Assembly: GCA_937884975.1 (NCBI GenBank)
Contig: CAKZZS010000087.1
Coordinates: 1 to 64,000, forward strand
From: an uncultured Clostridia bacterium
GTDB taxonomy: Bacteria > Bacillota > Clostridia > Oscillospirales > Acutalibacteraceae
Reading direction: 5' to 3'
Length of the DNA: 64,000 nucleotides
Positions 1-7,741 of this stretch are shown here, piece after piece. Numbering within the stretch: the first letter of the stretch is position 1; every line of letters starts with the position of its first letter. Both the position numbers and the translations under genes were made by a program. The notes under the pieces were generated by a model. The model had not been told where the DNA came from, ran no database searches, and saw only the letters and a program-made list of their open reading frames with translations.

Positions 1-1215
1 GCATTTATGGACCGTTCCGTTCTTGAGGGCGATCCGCACTGCATTATTGAAGCAATGGCTATCTGCGGTTACGCTATCGGCGCTACAAAGGGCTTTGTAT
101 ACGTCCGCGCCGAGTACCCCATAGCGGTTGCCCGTCTCCAGCTTGCAATTAACCAAGCTCGCGAATACGGACTTTTAGGTAAAAATATCTTTGATTCGGG
201 CTTTGATTTTGACCTTGAAATCAGACTCGGCGCAGGCGCATTCGTATGCGGCGAGGAAACAGCTCTTATGACATCAATTGAGGGTAACCGCGGCGAGCCG
301 AAGCCCCGTCCTCCGTTCCCGGCTGTAAAGGGACTTTTCGGCAAACCCACCGTTGAAAACAACGTTGAAACCTTTGCAAACGTTGCCCAGATTATTCTTC
401 ACGGCGCTGAATGGTTTGCTTCAATGGGTACCGAGAAGAGCAAGGGCACAAAGGTATTTGCGCTCGGCGGTAAAATCAAGCATACGGGACTTGTTGAGGT
501 TCCTATGGGAACAACGCTTCGCGAAATCATTTACGATATCGGCGGCGGTATCCCGAACGGTAAAAAGTTCAAGGCGGCGCAGACAGGCGGCCCCTCCGGC
601 GGATGTATCCCGGCGTCTCTTATCGACACTAAAATCGACTACGACAACCTTACTGCTATAGGTTGTATGATGGGCTCGGGCGGACTTATCGTTATGGACG
701 AGGACACCTGTATGGTCGATATCGCAAAATTCTTCCTTGAGTTCACGGTTGACGAGAGCTGCGGTAAATGTACTCCCTGCCGCGTAGGCACAAAGAGACT
801 TTACGAAATGCTTGAAAAGATTACCTCGGGCAAGGGCACAATGGAAGACCTTGATAAGCTTGAAGAGCTTTGCTATTACATCAAGGCGAATTCAGCCTGC
901 GGTCTCGGACAGACTGCTCCGAACCCCGTTCTTGCCACACTCAAGTTCTTCAAGGACGAGTATATTGCTCACGTTCAGGATAAGAAATGTCCTGCAGGCG
1001 TATGTAAGGAGCTTCTTACATATACTATTGATAAGGACAAGTGTATCGGCTGCGGACTTTGCGCGCGCAACTGCCCCGTAAACGCTATAAGCAAGACCGA
1101 ATACATTGCCGAGGGTCATAAGCTTCCGTCCTATGAAATTGACGCGGCTAAATGTATTAAGTGCGGTGTATGTATGTCTAACTGTAAAAAGGCAAACGCC
1201 ATCAGCAAAAAGTAA
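1..1215 (+). CDS. hndC: NADP-reducing/bifurcating hydrogenase subunit HndC (NuoF-like), 5'-truncated by window
   Basis: Flavin/Fe-S subunit of a soluble Hnd-type [FeFe] hydrogenase. In this family it binds FMN and NAD(P)H and passes electrons to the HndD subunit. The reading frame is open from base 1, and the first visible residues (AFMDRSVLEGDPH) are internal to NuoF proteins, so the true start lies upstream. The FMN/NADH site GAGAFVCGEETAL, the NuoF 4Fe-4S motif (ESCGKCTPCRVG plus a later Cys in SACGLGQ) and two C-terminal ferredoxin-type 4Fe-4S motifs (CIGCGLCARNCP; CIKCGVCMSNC) are visible. HndD follows after 18 bp, so they are co-transcribed. The usual N-terminal 2Fe-2S thioredoxin-like domain and the HndA/B subunits would be outside the window. 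Confidence 0.95.
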   Translation, partial: AFMDRSVLEGDPHCIIEAMAICGYAIGATKGFVYVRAEYPIAVARLQLAINQAREYGLLGKNIFDSGFDFDLEIRLGAGAFVCGEETALMTSIEGNRGEPKPRPPFPAVKGLFGKPTVENNVETFANVAQIILHGAEWFASMGTEKSKGTKVFALGGKIKHTGLVEVPMGTTLREIIYDIGGGIPNGKKFKAAQTGGPSGGCIPASLIDTKIDYDNLTAIGCMMGSGGLIVMDEDTCMVDIAKFFLEFTVDESCGKCTPCRVGTKRLYEMLEKITSGKGTMEDLDKLEELCYYIKANSACGLGQTAPNPVLATLKFFKDEYIAHVQDKKCPAGVCKELLTYTIDKDKCIGCGLCARNCPVNAISKTEYIAEGHKLPSYEIDAAKCIKCGVCMSNCKKANAISKK

Positions 1216-1233
1216 GAAAGGAGCCTTAGAATA

Positions 1234-2985
1234 ATGGAAATGGTTAATTTAAAAATCAATGGCATGAGTGTCAGCGTTCCCAAGGGCTCAACTATTCTTG
1301 ATGCTGCCCGTCAGACAGGAATTGAAATTCCCACGCTGTGCTATATGAAGAAAAAGAATGAAATCGGTGCCTGCCGTATTTGTATCGTTGAAGCAAACGA
1401 AGGCAGAGGTTTCAGACTCGTCACCTCCTGCGTATATCCCGTAAGCGAGGGTATGGAGGTGCTGACAAACAGTGATAAAATCCAGAAGGCAAGAAAGACA
1501 ACGCTTGAACTCATCCTTTCCACTCACGATAAAAGCTGTCTTTCCTGCGTTCGTTCAACAAATTGCGAACTGCAGAAGCTTTGTAATGAATACGGCGTTG
1601 ACCAGACCTCATATGAAGGCGCAAAGCCGCATTACGAAAAGGATTACAGCACTCCGCACCTTGTAAGGGATAACAACAAATGTATCCTTTGCCGCCGTTG
1701 CGTAGCCGCTTGTAAGGAGCAGTTTGTAAGCGTTATCGGCGCAAATGACCGCGGCTTTGATACCTCAATTGGACAGGCATTCGGTCTTTCGCTTGCTGAT
1801 ACACCCTGTATTTCCTGCGGTCAGTGTACTGTTGTTTGTCCGACAGGCGCTCTTACCGAAAGAGATGATACCGACAAGGTATGGGCTGCTCTTGCCGACC
1901 CGACAAAGCACGTTGTAGTTCAGACTGCTCCGTCAGTCCGCGCGCAGATAGGCGAATGCTTCGGTATGCCTATAGGTACAAACGTTGAGGGTAAAATGGT
2001 TGCAGGTCTTCGCAGACTCGGCTTCGATAAGGTCTTTGACACCGACTTCGGCGCTGACCTTACAATTGTTGAAGAGGCAAACGAGCTTGTCGAAAGAATC
2101 AAGAATGGCGGAACTCTGCCGATGATTACTTCCTGCTCGCCCGGTTGGGTTAAGTTCTGTGAGCTTTATTATCCCGATTTGCTTGCTCATTTGTCGAGCT
2201 GTAAATCACCCCAGCAGATGACAGGCGCTGTTATCAAGACCTACTATGCGGAAAAGATGGGCATTGACCCGAAGGACATTGTTTCCGTTTCAATTATGCC
2301 CTGTACTGCAAAGAAATTTGAAATCGGCAGAGAGGACCAGTCAGCAGCAGGCGTTCCCGATGTTGACGTTGCTCTTACAACAAGAGAAGCTGCAAGAATG
2401 CTTCAGAGACTCGGCGTTAAATTTGACGCTCTTCCCGATGAAGAATTTGACAGTCCTCTTGCAGACGACACGGGCGCTGCGGTAATCTTCGGCGCTACGG
2501 GCGGCGTTATGGAAGCGGCGGTAAGAACCGCAAACGCTTGGCTTAACGGCGCAACGGAAGCAATTGAGCTTGAAGCGGTTAGAGGTACGGATTCCATTAA
2601 GGAAGCTACCGTTAATCTTGCAGGTACTGACCTTAAGATAGCTGTTGCTTCAGGCGCAGCGGCTGCAAAAGAGGTTATGGATAAATTAGCGGCAGGCAAC
2701 CCCGAGGGTTGGGGCTTTATTGAGATTATGGGATGCCCCGGAGGCTGTGTAAACGGCGGCGGTCAGCCCATTCAGCCTCAGTATATCCGTGACACGGTTG
2801 ATATTAAGGCAGTAAGGGCAAAGGCTCTTTATGACCAGGATAAGGAAATGCCGCTTCGTATGAGCCACGAGAGTCCGCTCATTAAGAAGATTTACGAAGA
2901 GTGGTACACAGACGGCTTCGGCGGTCACAAAGCTCACCACGACTTGCATACTTCCTATGTTGCAAGAGAAAAATTCAAGAAATAA
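1234..2985 (+). CDS. hndD: [FeFe] hydrogenase catalytic subunit HndD
   Basis: Catalytic subunit of the cytosolic hydrogenase; with HndC it couples H2 and NAD(P)H (and often ferredoxin) redox. 583 residues, normal for a group A hydrogenase. Domains in order: N-terminal plant-type 2Fe-2S domain (CYMKKKNEIGACRIC...C); a His-Cys3 4Fe-4S segment (HDKSCLSC...C); two ferredoxin 4Fe-4S motifs (CILCRRCVAAC; CISCGQCTVVCP); then the H-cluster domain with L1 TSCSPGW at 299-305, L2 MPCTAKK at about 354-360 and L3 GCPGGCVNGGGQP with the cluster cysteines 501 and 505. All H-cluster cysteines are present, so it should be active. The start follows AGAAAGGAG upstream. A strong terminator follows, ending the operon. 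Confidence 0.97.
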   Translation: MEMVNLKINGMSVSVPKGSTILDAARQTGIEIPTLCYMKKKNEIGACRICIVEANEGRGFRLVTSCVYPVSEGMEVLTNSDKIQKARKTTLELILSTHDKSCLSCVRSTNCELQKLCNEYGVDQTSYEGAKPHYEKDYSTPHLVRDNNKCILCRRCVAACKEQFVSVIGANDRGFDTSIGQAFGLSLADTPCISCGQCTVVCPTGALTERDDTDKVWAALADPTKHVVVQTAPSVRAQIGECFGMPIGTNVEGKMVAGLRRLGFDKVFDTDFGADLTIVEEANELVERIKNGGTLPMITSCSPGWVKFCELYYPDLLAHLSSCKSPQQMTGAVIKTYYAEKMGIDPKDIVSVSIMPCTAKKFEIGREDQSAAGVPDVDVALTTREAARMLQRLGVKFDALPDEEFDSPLADDTGAAVIFGATGGVMEAAVRTANAWLNGATEAIELEAVRGTDSIKEATVNLAGTDLKIAVASGAAAAKEVMDKLAAGNPEGWGFIEIMGCPGGCVNGGGQPIQPQYIRDTVDIKAVRAKALYDQDKEMPLRMSHESPLIKKIYEEWYTDGFGGHKAHHDLHTSYVAREKFKK

Positions 2986-2996
2986 AATATTTTTTC

Positions 2997-3027
2997 GGAG
3001 GGTGTCATTGACACCCTCCTTTTTATT
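2997..3027 (+). terminator. Rho-independent terminator after hndD
   Basis: Perfect 9-bp stem GGAGGGTGT/ACACCCTCC with a 5-nt loop, followed by TTTTTATT. It closes the hydrogenase operon. Confidence 0.93.
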
Positions 3028-3037
3028 CAAAAAATCC

Positions 3038-3065
3038 TTGACAAAAAATTATCAAATGATATAAT
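3038..3065 (+). promoter_or_regulatory. Sigma-A-type promoter of the Crp/Fnr-type regulator gene
   Basis: Consensus -35 TTGACA (3038-3043), 16-bp spacer and consensus -10 TATAAT (3060-3065). The predicted start site falls in the palindrome at 3066-3091. Confidence 0.8.
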
Positions 3066-3091
3066 AAAACTGTTCCATTTGGAACAGTTTT
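3066..3091. promoter_or_regulatory. Perfect palindrome over the transcription start: likely operator
   Basis: AAAACTGTTCC-ATTT-GGAACAGTTTT: 11-bp perfect arms separated by 4 bp, directly after the -10 box and 19 bp before the TTG start of the Crp/Fnr-like gene. No T-run of terminator length follows. Position and symmetry suggest an operator for autorepression; the RNA could also form a 5'-leader hairpin just upstream of the SD. Confidence 0.6.
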
Positions 3092-3110
3092 GTTGTTTGG
3101 AGGGGACTTT

Positions 3111-3719
3111 TTGTTTGAGATAAAAAACTTTTTTTTACTGAATAATATTTCCCCGTCTGCCAAAACTGAAATTATAAATTCGTTTGACAGCTCAAAAACA
3201 TATAAAAAAGGCGAAACCATCTATTCGGAATCGTCCTTTAAAAAGGCGATAGGGCTAATTCTCAGCGGCAGTGCGACCGCGTACGGTGAGAATGTACTTA
3301 AAAAAAGCTTTCGGGAAGGGGACACCTTCGGCGCGGCGGCTCTTTTCGGAAACGAAAAACCTTATATCAGCCGAATAATTGCCAAAACGGACTGCGAAAT
3401 TCTTTTTGTTGACGAAAAACAATTACGCGAGCTGTTTATAAAATATCCCGAAATATCCGTAAACTATATTTCTTTTCTTTCCGAACGGGTAAGGCTTCTT
3501 AACCGAAAAATTTCGCTTTTTACCTGTAAGGGTGCGGCGGCAAAGCTTTTCCAATACCTGTTGGACAGTGCGGATGAAAACGGAATAATAAAAATTACCA
3601 ATATGACCTCTCTTGCAAAACAGACCTCTCTGGGCAGGACCTCGCTTTACAGAGCGCTTGAGGAGCTTACGGAAAACGGATACGTTTCAAGAGACGGCAA
3701 TTTAATTTATATAAAATAA
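3111..3719 (+). CDS. Crp/Fnr-family transcriptional regulator
   Basis: About 202 residues: N-terminal cyclic-nucleotide-binding-like beta-roll (residues about 10-120, with GETIYSESSF, ILSGSATAYG and FGAAALFG turns) and a C-terminal winged helix-turn-helix (SLAKQTSLGRTSLYRALEEL, then a wing). No N-terminal Cys cluster of the FNR type is visible, so it is probably not an Fe-S oxygen sensor; the ligand is unknown. The start is taken as TTG at 3111 because GGAGGGG sits 7 bp upstream; an in-frame TTG at 3090 lies before that SD. It precedes the ABC importer by 25 bp and may control it. A palindrome at its own promoter suggests autoregulation. Confidence 0.85.
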   Translation: MFEIKNFFLLNNISPSAKTEIINSFDSSKTYKKGETIYSESSFKKAIGLILSGSATAYGENVLKKSFREGDTFGAAALFGNEKPYISRIIAKTDCEILFVDEKQLRELFIKYPEISVNYISFLSERVRLLNRKISLFTCKGAAAKLFQYLLDSADENGIIKITNMTSLAKQTSLGRTSLYRALEELTENGYVSRDGNLIYIK

Positions 3720-3744
3720 TTTTTTCATAAAGGAGTAAGAAAAA

Positions 3745-4755
3745 ATGAAAAAAACATTAAGTATTTTACTTGCAGTGGCTTTGCTTCTTTCCTTTGCGGC
3801 TTGTACCGCAAAGCCTGTTGAAGACCAGTCCACAACAGAACCCACAACCCAGGCGGCAGTAAAGGTTGATATGAATATCTTTACTATAAGCGGACCTACG
3901 GGAATAGGTATGGCAAATATGATGGCTCTTTCCGAAGAGGAAGCTCTTGAAAACTACAACTTCACGGTTGTCACAACTCCCCAGGAGGTTGTTTCAAAGA
4001 TTTCAACGGGCGAAGCCGATATTGCCGCAGTTCCGACAAATCTTGCCTCAACTCTTTACAAAAAGACTGAAAAGGGAATTAAAATTCTTGCCGTAAACAC
4101 TCTCGGCGTTCTCAATGTTCTTAATTACAAGGGCGACGAAATAAAAACTCTTGCCGACCTTAAGGGCAGAACTGTTTACACAACGGGCAAGGGCTCAAAT
4201 CCCGAGTATATTATCAATTATCTTCTTAAGGCTAACGAAATTGACCCTGAAAACGACGTAAAAATTGAGTATAAGGAGGAGGGCAGCGAGCTTGTTCCCG
4301 TATGGAATACGGATGAAACAGCGGTTATTATTGCTCCCCAGCCCGTTGCAACCTCAATTAAGCTCAATTACGAGGGCAGTGAAATTGCAATTGACCTTAA
4401 CGACGAATGGGAGAAGATTTCCTCTGATTCGCAGTTAATGATGGGTTGCGTAATTGTACGCGACGCATTCTTAAAGGAAAATCCCGACGCAGTAGCCTCC
4501 TTCCTTGAGGATTACAAGCGCTCCGTAGACGCGGCAACGGCTGACGTTGAAAAGACAGCGCAGCTCTGCGAGGAAAAGGGAATTGTTCCGAAGGCTCCCC
4601 TTGCAAAGGCGGCTATACCGAACTGCAACCTTTGCTTTATCACGGGAGAGGAAATGAAAACAAATCTTACAGGCTATCTTAAGGTTTTATTTGAAGCAGA
4701 CCCGACTTCAATAGGCGGCGAGCTTCCCGATGACGGTTTCTGGTATGTCCGCTAA
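3745..4755 (+). CDS. ABC transporter substrate-binding lipoprotein (NMT1/SsuA-like)
   Basis: Extracytoplasmic solute-binding lipoprotein of an ABC importer. It has a type II signal peptide (MKKTLSILL...) with lipobox LSFAAC, Cys at residue 20, then a TTEPTTQ-rich linker. The body (NIFTISGPTGIGMANMMAL..., STGEADIAAVPTNLAS) resembles NMT1/SsuA/TauA-type proteins that bind small organic ligands such as sulfonates or thiamine precursors; the exact substrate cannot be read. 336 residues, normal length. SD AAGGAGTAAG upstream. The permease start lies inside its last codons, giving a Crp/Fnr regulator-SBP-permease-ATPase order typical of a regulated import operon. Confidence 0.88.
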   Translation: MKKTLSILLAVALLLSFAACTAKPVEDQSTTEPTTQAAVKVDMNIFTISGPTGIGMANMMALSEEEALENYNFTVVTTPQEVVSKISTGEADIAAVPTNLASTLYKKTEKGIKILAVNTLGVLNVLNYKGDEIKTLADLKGRTVYTTGKGSNPEYIINYLLKANEIDPENDVKIEYKEEGSELVPVWNTDETAVIIAPQPVATSIKLNYEGSEIAIDLNDEWEKISSDSQLMMGCVIVRDAFLKENPDAVASFLEDYKRSVDAATADVEKTAQLCEEKGIVPKAPLAKAAIPNCNLCFITGEEMKTNLTGYLKVLFEADPTSIGGELPDDGFWYVR

Positions 4756-5494
4756 AAAACAAAAGCCTGCCCTTGCGGCAGGCTCTGTTGCTTTTTGGCT
4801 GATTTTCTGGCATATTGCGGCAACAGTAATAAACAGAAAGCTTATACTTAAAATACCGCTTCCGCTTGAAACGTTTAAGGAGTTTATCGCTCTGTGCGGC
4901 AAAGCTTTCTTCTGGCAGACGGTAAGCGTGTCCGTGGTTCATATTCTTATCGGCTTTCTTTTAGGGGCGTTTCTCGGCATTCTTTTCGGACTGCTGAGTG
5001 AAAAATACTATTTGTTTCGCGTTTTTACCTCGCCTGTTCATCACCTTGTTAAAACCGTTCCCGTCGCTGCGCTTATTATTCTTGCGTGGCTGTGGATTCC
5101 CTCGTCGGTTCTGCCGTCATTTATCTCGTTTTTAATGGTTTTGCCGATAGTGTGGAGTCACACCTCGGCAGGCGTTGCGGCAATAGACGGAAAGCTTATT
5201 GAAATGGCTCAGGTTTATTCGCTCGAAAAAAAAGAAATTTTCCTTAAGGTGAAGCTGCCGCTCGTAAGTCCGTTTCTTCGCACGGGCTGTGTAACGGCGC
5301 TGTCAATTGCGTGGAAATCTGGTGTTGCGGCGGAGGTAATCTCTTCTCCGACCGGTTCTCTCGGCGCGCTTCTTAACGGCGCAAAGACGAGCATAAACTA
5401 TACCCGGGTTTTTGCGGTGACGCTCACAGTGGTGCTTTTGAGCGTTGCATTTGAAAAAATACTTAAGCATTTATGGAAGGAGCAGAAAAGATGA
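4745..5494 (+). CDS. ABC transporter permease (SsuC/TauC type)
   Basis: Integral membrane subunit of the importer, about 249 residues. Hydrophobic segments lie near residues 15-35, 55-85, 95-125, 185-205 and 220-240, and the EAA-like coupling loop is visible (EMAQVYSLEKKEIFLKVKLP). The start at 4745 (MSAKKQK) overlaps the SBP stop by 11 bp; an earlier in-frame ATG at 4730 has no better SD. A perfect 8-bp inverted repeat (4764-4784) lies at the very start of the coding region. The ATPase gene starts within its stop codon. Substrate unknown. Confidence 0.87.
   Translation: MSAKKQKPALAAGSVAFWLIFWHIAATVINRKLILKIPLPLETFKEFIALCGKAFFWQTVSVSVVHILIGFLLGAFLGILFGLLSEKYYLFRVFTSPVHHLVKTVPVAALIILAWLWIPSSVLPSFISFLMVLPIVWSHTSAGVAAIDGKLIEMAQVYSLEKKEIFLKVKLPLVSPFLRTGCVTALSIAWKSGVAAEVISSPTGSLGALLNGAKTSINYTRVFAVTLTVVLLSVAFEKILKHLWKEQKR
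4764..4784 (+). promoter_or_regulatory. Intra-operonic hairpin just after the SBP stop codon
   Basis: AGCCTGCC-CTTGC-GGCAGGCT, a perfect 8-bp stem with a 5-nt loop, starts 9 bp after the substrate-binding-protein stop codon and inside the permease reading frame. It could protect the upstream mRNA or lower permease expression relative to the binding protein. Confidence 0.45.
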
Positions 5495-6042
5495 CCGAGC
5501 TTAAAAACGTCTGCTTCTCCTACGGTGAAAAGCGGATATTTGATAATTTCAGTTTAACGGTTAAAGACGGTGAAAGAATCTGCCTTTTCGGTCCCTCGGG
5601 CAGGGGAAAAACCACCTTGCTTCGGCTCATTATGGGGCTTGAAAAACCGCAAAGCGGAAAAATTTTTGTTTCTGGCAGTATTTCCGCGGTCTTTCAGGAG
5701 GACAGGCTTCTCCCGTTTAAAACGGTAAGCGAAAACATAAGCTTCATAACGGGTAAAACCGAAACGGATTCGGTCCTTGAAAAGCTTAATCTCATTGACG
5801 CAAAGGACGTTTATCCGTCGGCTTTAAGCGGCGGAATGGCGAGGCGCGCCTCCGTTGCAAGGGCGCTGTGCAAGGAAAGCGAAATTTATATTTTTGACGA
5901 GCCCTTTACGGGACTTGACAGGGAGAATATCCTTCGCGTTTCAAAGGCGATAAATGAATACACAAGCGGAAAAACTGTAATAGCCGTGCTTCATGAAAAG
6001 GATTACGCCGAGCTTCTTGACTGCAGACTTATTGAATTATAA
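5491..6042 (+). CDS. ABC transporter ATP-binding protein (SsuB-like)
   Basis: Cytoplasmic ATPase of the importer, 183 residues, rather short for the family (usually about 240), which suggests a minimal NBD without a C-terminal extension. Walker A GPSGRGKTT, Q-loop VFQEDRLLPF, signature LSGGMARRASVARAL, Walker B IYIFDEPF, and the H-loop His in AVLHEKD are all present. The start at 5491 (MTELKN) is chosen because GGAAGGAG lies at the right spacing and ATGA overlaps the permease stop; an earlier ATG at 5473 sits before that SD. It should energise import with the adjacent permease and lipoprotein. Confidence 0.92.
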   Translation: MTELKNVCFSYGEKRIFDNFSLTVKDGERICLFGPSGRGKTTLLRLIMGLEKPQSGKIFVSGSISAVFQEDRLLPFKTVSENISFITGKTETDSVLEKLNLIDAKDVYPSALSGGMARRASVARALCKESEIYIFDEPFTGLDRENILRVSKAINEYTSGKTVIAVLHEKDYAELLDCRLIEL

Positions 6043-6048
6043 ATCCGC

Positions 6049-6077
6049 TTGAAAAGTCCCGGTTAAAGTGTTATACT
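6049..6077 (+). promoter_or_regulatory. Promoter of the flavodoxin/hemolysin III pair
   Basis: TTGAAA (6049-6054), 17-bp spacer, TATACT (6072-6077), 33 bp before the flavodoxin start. Confidence 0.7.
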
Positions 6078-6110
6078 CAATAGGTAATTGTCATCAGGGG
6101 AGACGGAAAA

Positions 6111-6602
6111 ATGTCAACTGCTATTATTTACGCTACCGTTCACGGCTCGACCGAAAAGGCTGCAAAAATGCTTTGCGATAAGCTTCGGGACGCAAAGGTA
6201 TTTGACATAAACCGCGACGCGTTTGATCTTGACGGGTTTGACACCGTCATTATCGGAAGCTATGTGCGGATGGGTATGTTTGACAAGACGATAAGAAAAT
6301 TTGTGCTTAAGTTTTATCCCGTGCTGATGAAAAAGAAAACTGCGCTTTTTATGTGCTCGATTATGCCCGAAAATGAAGAAAAGTATTGGCATAATAACTA
6401 TCCGCCGCAGCTTCTTGAAAAATCGTTGAAGGCTCATTTCGGCTGTGAGTTTGACAGGAAAAACTATCGCGGCTTTGAAAAAAGGGTTGCAAAATCCATT
6501 ACAAAAAGAAACGACGAAAAGGGAATATATCCCGTCTACAGGATAAATGAAAAATCCATAATTCAATTCGGAAAGGACCTTGAGAATAATGGGCTATCTT
6601 GA
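6111..6602 (+). CDS. Flavodoxin domain protein (HemG/protoporphyrinogen oxidase-like)
   Basis: 163-residue flavodoxin-fold protein. The FMN phosphate loop is ATVHGSTEKAA near residues 8-18, and the second strand-loop VIIGSYVRMGMFDKTIRKF is of the type seen in menaquinone-dependent protoporphyrinogen dehydrogenase (HemG) and related flavodoxins. A haem role is not implied here, since no haem genes are nearby; electron transfer or a redox-stress role is as likely. SD GGGGAG upstream. The next gene begins inside its 3' end, so the two are translationally coupled. Confidence 0.8.
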   Translation: MSTAIIYATVHGSTEKAAKMLCDKLRDAKVFDINRDAFDLDGFDTVIIGSYVRMGMFDKTIRKFVLKFYPVLMKKKTALFMCSIMPENEEKYWHNNYPPQLLEKSLKAHFGCEFDRKNYRGFEKRVAKSITKRNDEKGIYPVYRINEKSIIQFGKDLENNGLS

Positions 6603-7266
6603 TAAAGTTCACCTTGTTAATTATTCAAGAAAAGAAGACTGGATGAACTCCATTTCTCATATGGCAGGCGGCGGCGCCTGCTTTGTTTATCTTGCTTTCT
6701 GCATTTACAGAGCTGTTACGCTTCACAGCTGGAAGGTGGGGTTGATAGGCTTCCTTTACTGCGTATGTATGCTGTTTATGTTCTCCTGCTCCGCAGTTTA
6801 TCACGGACTGCGCCCGAATAAGGGCAAAAAGGTTATGAGAATGGTTGACCATTCAATGATTTTTCTTGCAATTGCCGGGACAATGACCCCGTATGCAGTG
6901 TTCGTGCTTCTGCCCATAAAGGCTTGGGTCGGCTGGACTATGCTCGGCGTTGCGTGGGGAGCGGTTGCAGTCGGAATTTCGCTTACAATGACGCTTTTTG
7001 AAAAAACAAAATGGCTTCAGATGGTGCTTTATATTGCCGTCGGCTGGTCAACGGTTCTTACCATTAAATATCTTTACGAATTTTTCCCCAGACCCGGACT
7101 CTGGCTGCTTCTCGCAGGCGGAATTGTTTACACGCTCGGAGCTGTTCTTTACGGTGTGGGCAAAAAGAAAAAGTATTTTCATTTTGTTTTCCACATTTTC
7201 ATTGTAATTGCAAGCGTTCTTCATTTTCTTTCAATTTATATGTACGTTTTCCCGTTTAAAATTTAA
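6589..7266 (+). CDS. Hemolysin III/YqfA family (PAQR-like) seven-helix membrane protein
   Basis: 225-residue polytopic membrane protein of the hemolysin III (PAQR-related) family. The family's conserved histidine/serine motifs are present: SISHMAGG near the N-terminus, SAVYHGL, DHSMIFLAIAGTMTPY, and HFVFHIFIVIASVLHF near the C-terminus; these form a metal site in PAQR relatives. Molecular function in bacteria is not established. The ATG at 6589 is chosen over an upstream TTG at 6580 because of spacing to AAAGGA; it overlaps the flavodoxin gene by 14 bp. Confidence 0.88.
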   Translation: MGYLDKVHLVNYSRKEDWMNSISHMAGGGACFVYLAFCIYRAVTLHSWKVGLIGFLYCVCMLFMFSCSAVYHGLRPNKGKKVMRMVDHSMIFLAIAGTMTPYAVFVLLPIKAWVGWTMLGVAWGAVAVGISLTMTLFEKTKWLQMVLYIAVGWSTVLTIKYLYEFFPRPGLWLLLAGGIVYTLGAVLYGVGKKKKYFHFVFHIFIVIASVLHFLSIYMYVFPFKI

Positions 7267-7287
7267 TTTCCAGTATTTACCTGAATT

Positions 7288-7335
7288 AAACACTCCGTTT
7301 CGGCAAATAATTAAATTGCACGAAAAGGAGTGTTT
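7288..7335 (+). promoter_or_regulatory. Hairpin enclosing the ribosome-binding site of the small lipoprotein gene (terminator/RBS-sequestering)
   Basis: AAACACTCC (7288-7296) pairs perfectly with GGAGTGTTT (7327-7335). After a G/A mismatch the helix continues TTTCG/CGAAA and, past a bulged A, GCAA/TTGC, giving about 18 bp in all. The descending arm contains the AAGGAG SD of the lipoprotein gene and runs into TTTTTATATG, so it looks like both the terminator of the upstream gene and an SD mask. Confidence 0.6.
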
Positions 7336-7339
7336 TTAT

Positions 7340-7615
7340 ATGAAAAAAATATTTGCAGTCTGCCTTGCGGCTTTTCTTGCGTTAACGCTCGCTTCCTGCG
7401 GCGAAAAAGAGGAAAACGGCACTACAGCCGAAAACAGAAACGGAGTTGTAGGTTCCGTCGCAAGCGAGGTATCAACCGATATTTCTTCAGCAGTGAGCGA
7501 TATGTCAACGGATATCATTGACGACGCGAGCGAGCTTGACGAAGAAATGAGCGAAAAGGAAAGCAAAAAGGACGAGGAAAGAACAGACACAACGGACGAA
7601 ATTACGACCGACTGA
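7340..7615 (+). CDS. Small acidic lipoprotein, function unknown
   Basis: 91-residue secreted lipoprotein: signal peptide MKKIFAVCLAAFLALTLASC with lipobox LASC (Cys about 20), then a low-complexity acidic tail with several S-D/T-D repeats and a run rich in E, K and D (EEMSEKESKKDEER). No recognisable domain. The start at 7340 is fixed by AAGGAG 9 bp upstream and by the signal peptide. It stands between its own leader hairpin and a terminator, so it is probably a monocistronic unit. The family is not recognised. Confidence 0.78.
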   Translation: MKKIFAVCLAAFLALTLASCGEKEENGTTAENRNGVVGSVASEVSTDISSAVSDMSTDIIDDASELDEEMSEKESKKDEERTDTTDEITTD

Positions 7616-7620
7616 TAAAA

Positions 7621-7648
7621 GGGGCAGTTCAAAGAACTGCTCTTTTTA
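7621..7648 (+). terminator. Terminator after small lipoprotein
   Basis: GCAGTTC-AAA-GAACTGC stem extended by G-T pairs (GGGGCAGTTC/GAACTGCTC), then TTTTTATT. Confidence 0.9.
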
Positions 7649-7658
7649 TTGTAATGAC

Positions 7659-7687
7659 TTGAAAAAAATACATATATTTGGTAAAAT
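7659..7687 (+). promoter_or_regulatory. Promoter of the MFS transporter gene
   Basis: TTGAAA (7659-7664), 17-bp spacer, TAAAAT (7682-7687). A small hairpin (TCGGGT/ACCCGA) lies in the leader immediately before the SD AAAGGAGA. Confidence 0.65.
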
Positions 7688-7741
7688 AAAAAGGTATAAA
7701 AAAATCGGGTATAAAAAACCACCCGAAAGGAGATTTTTAAA

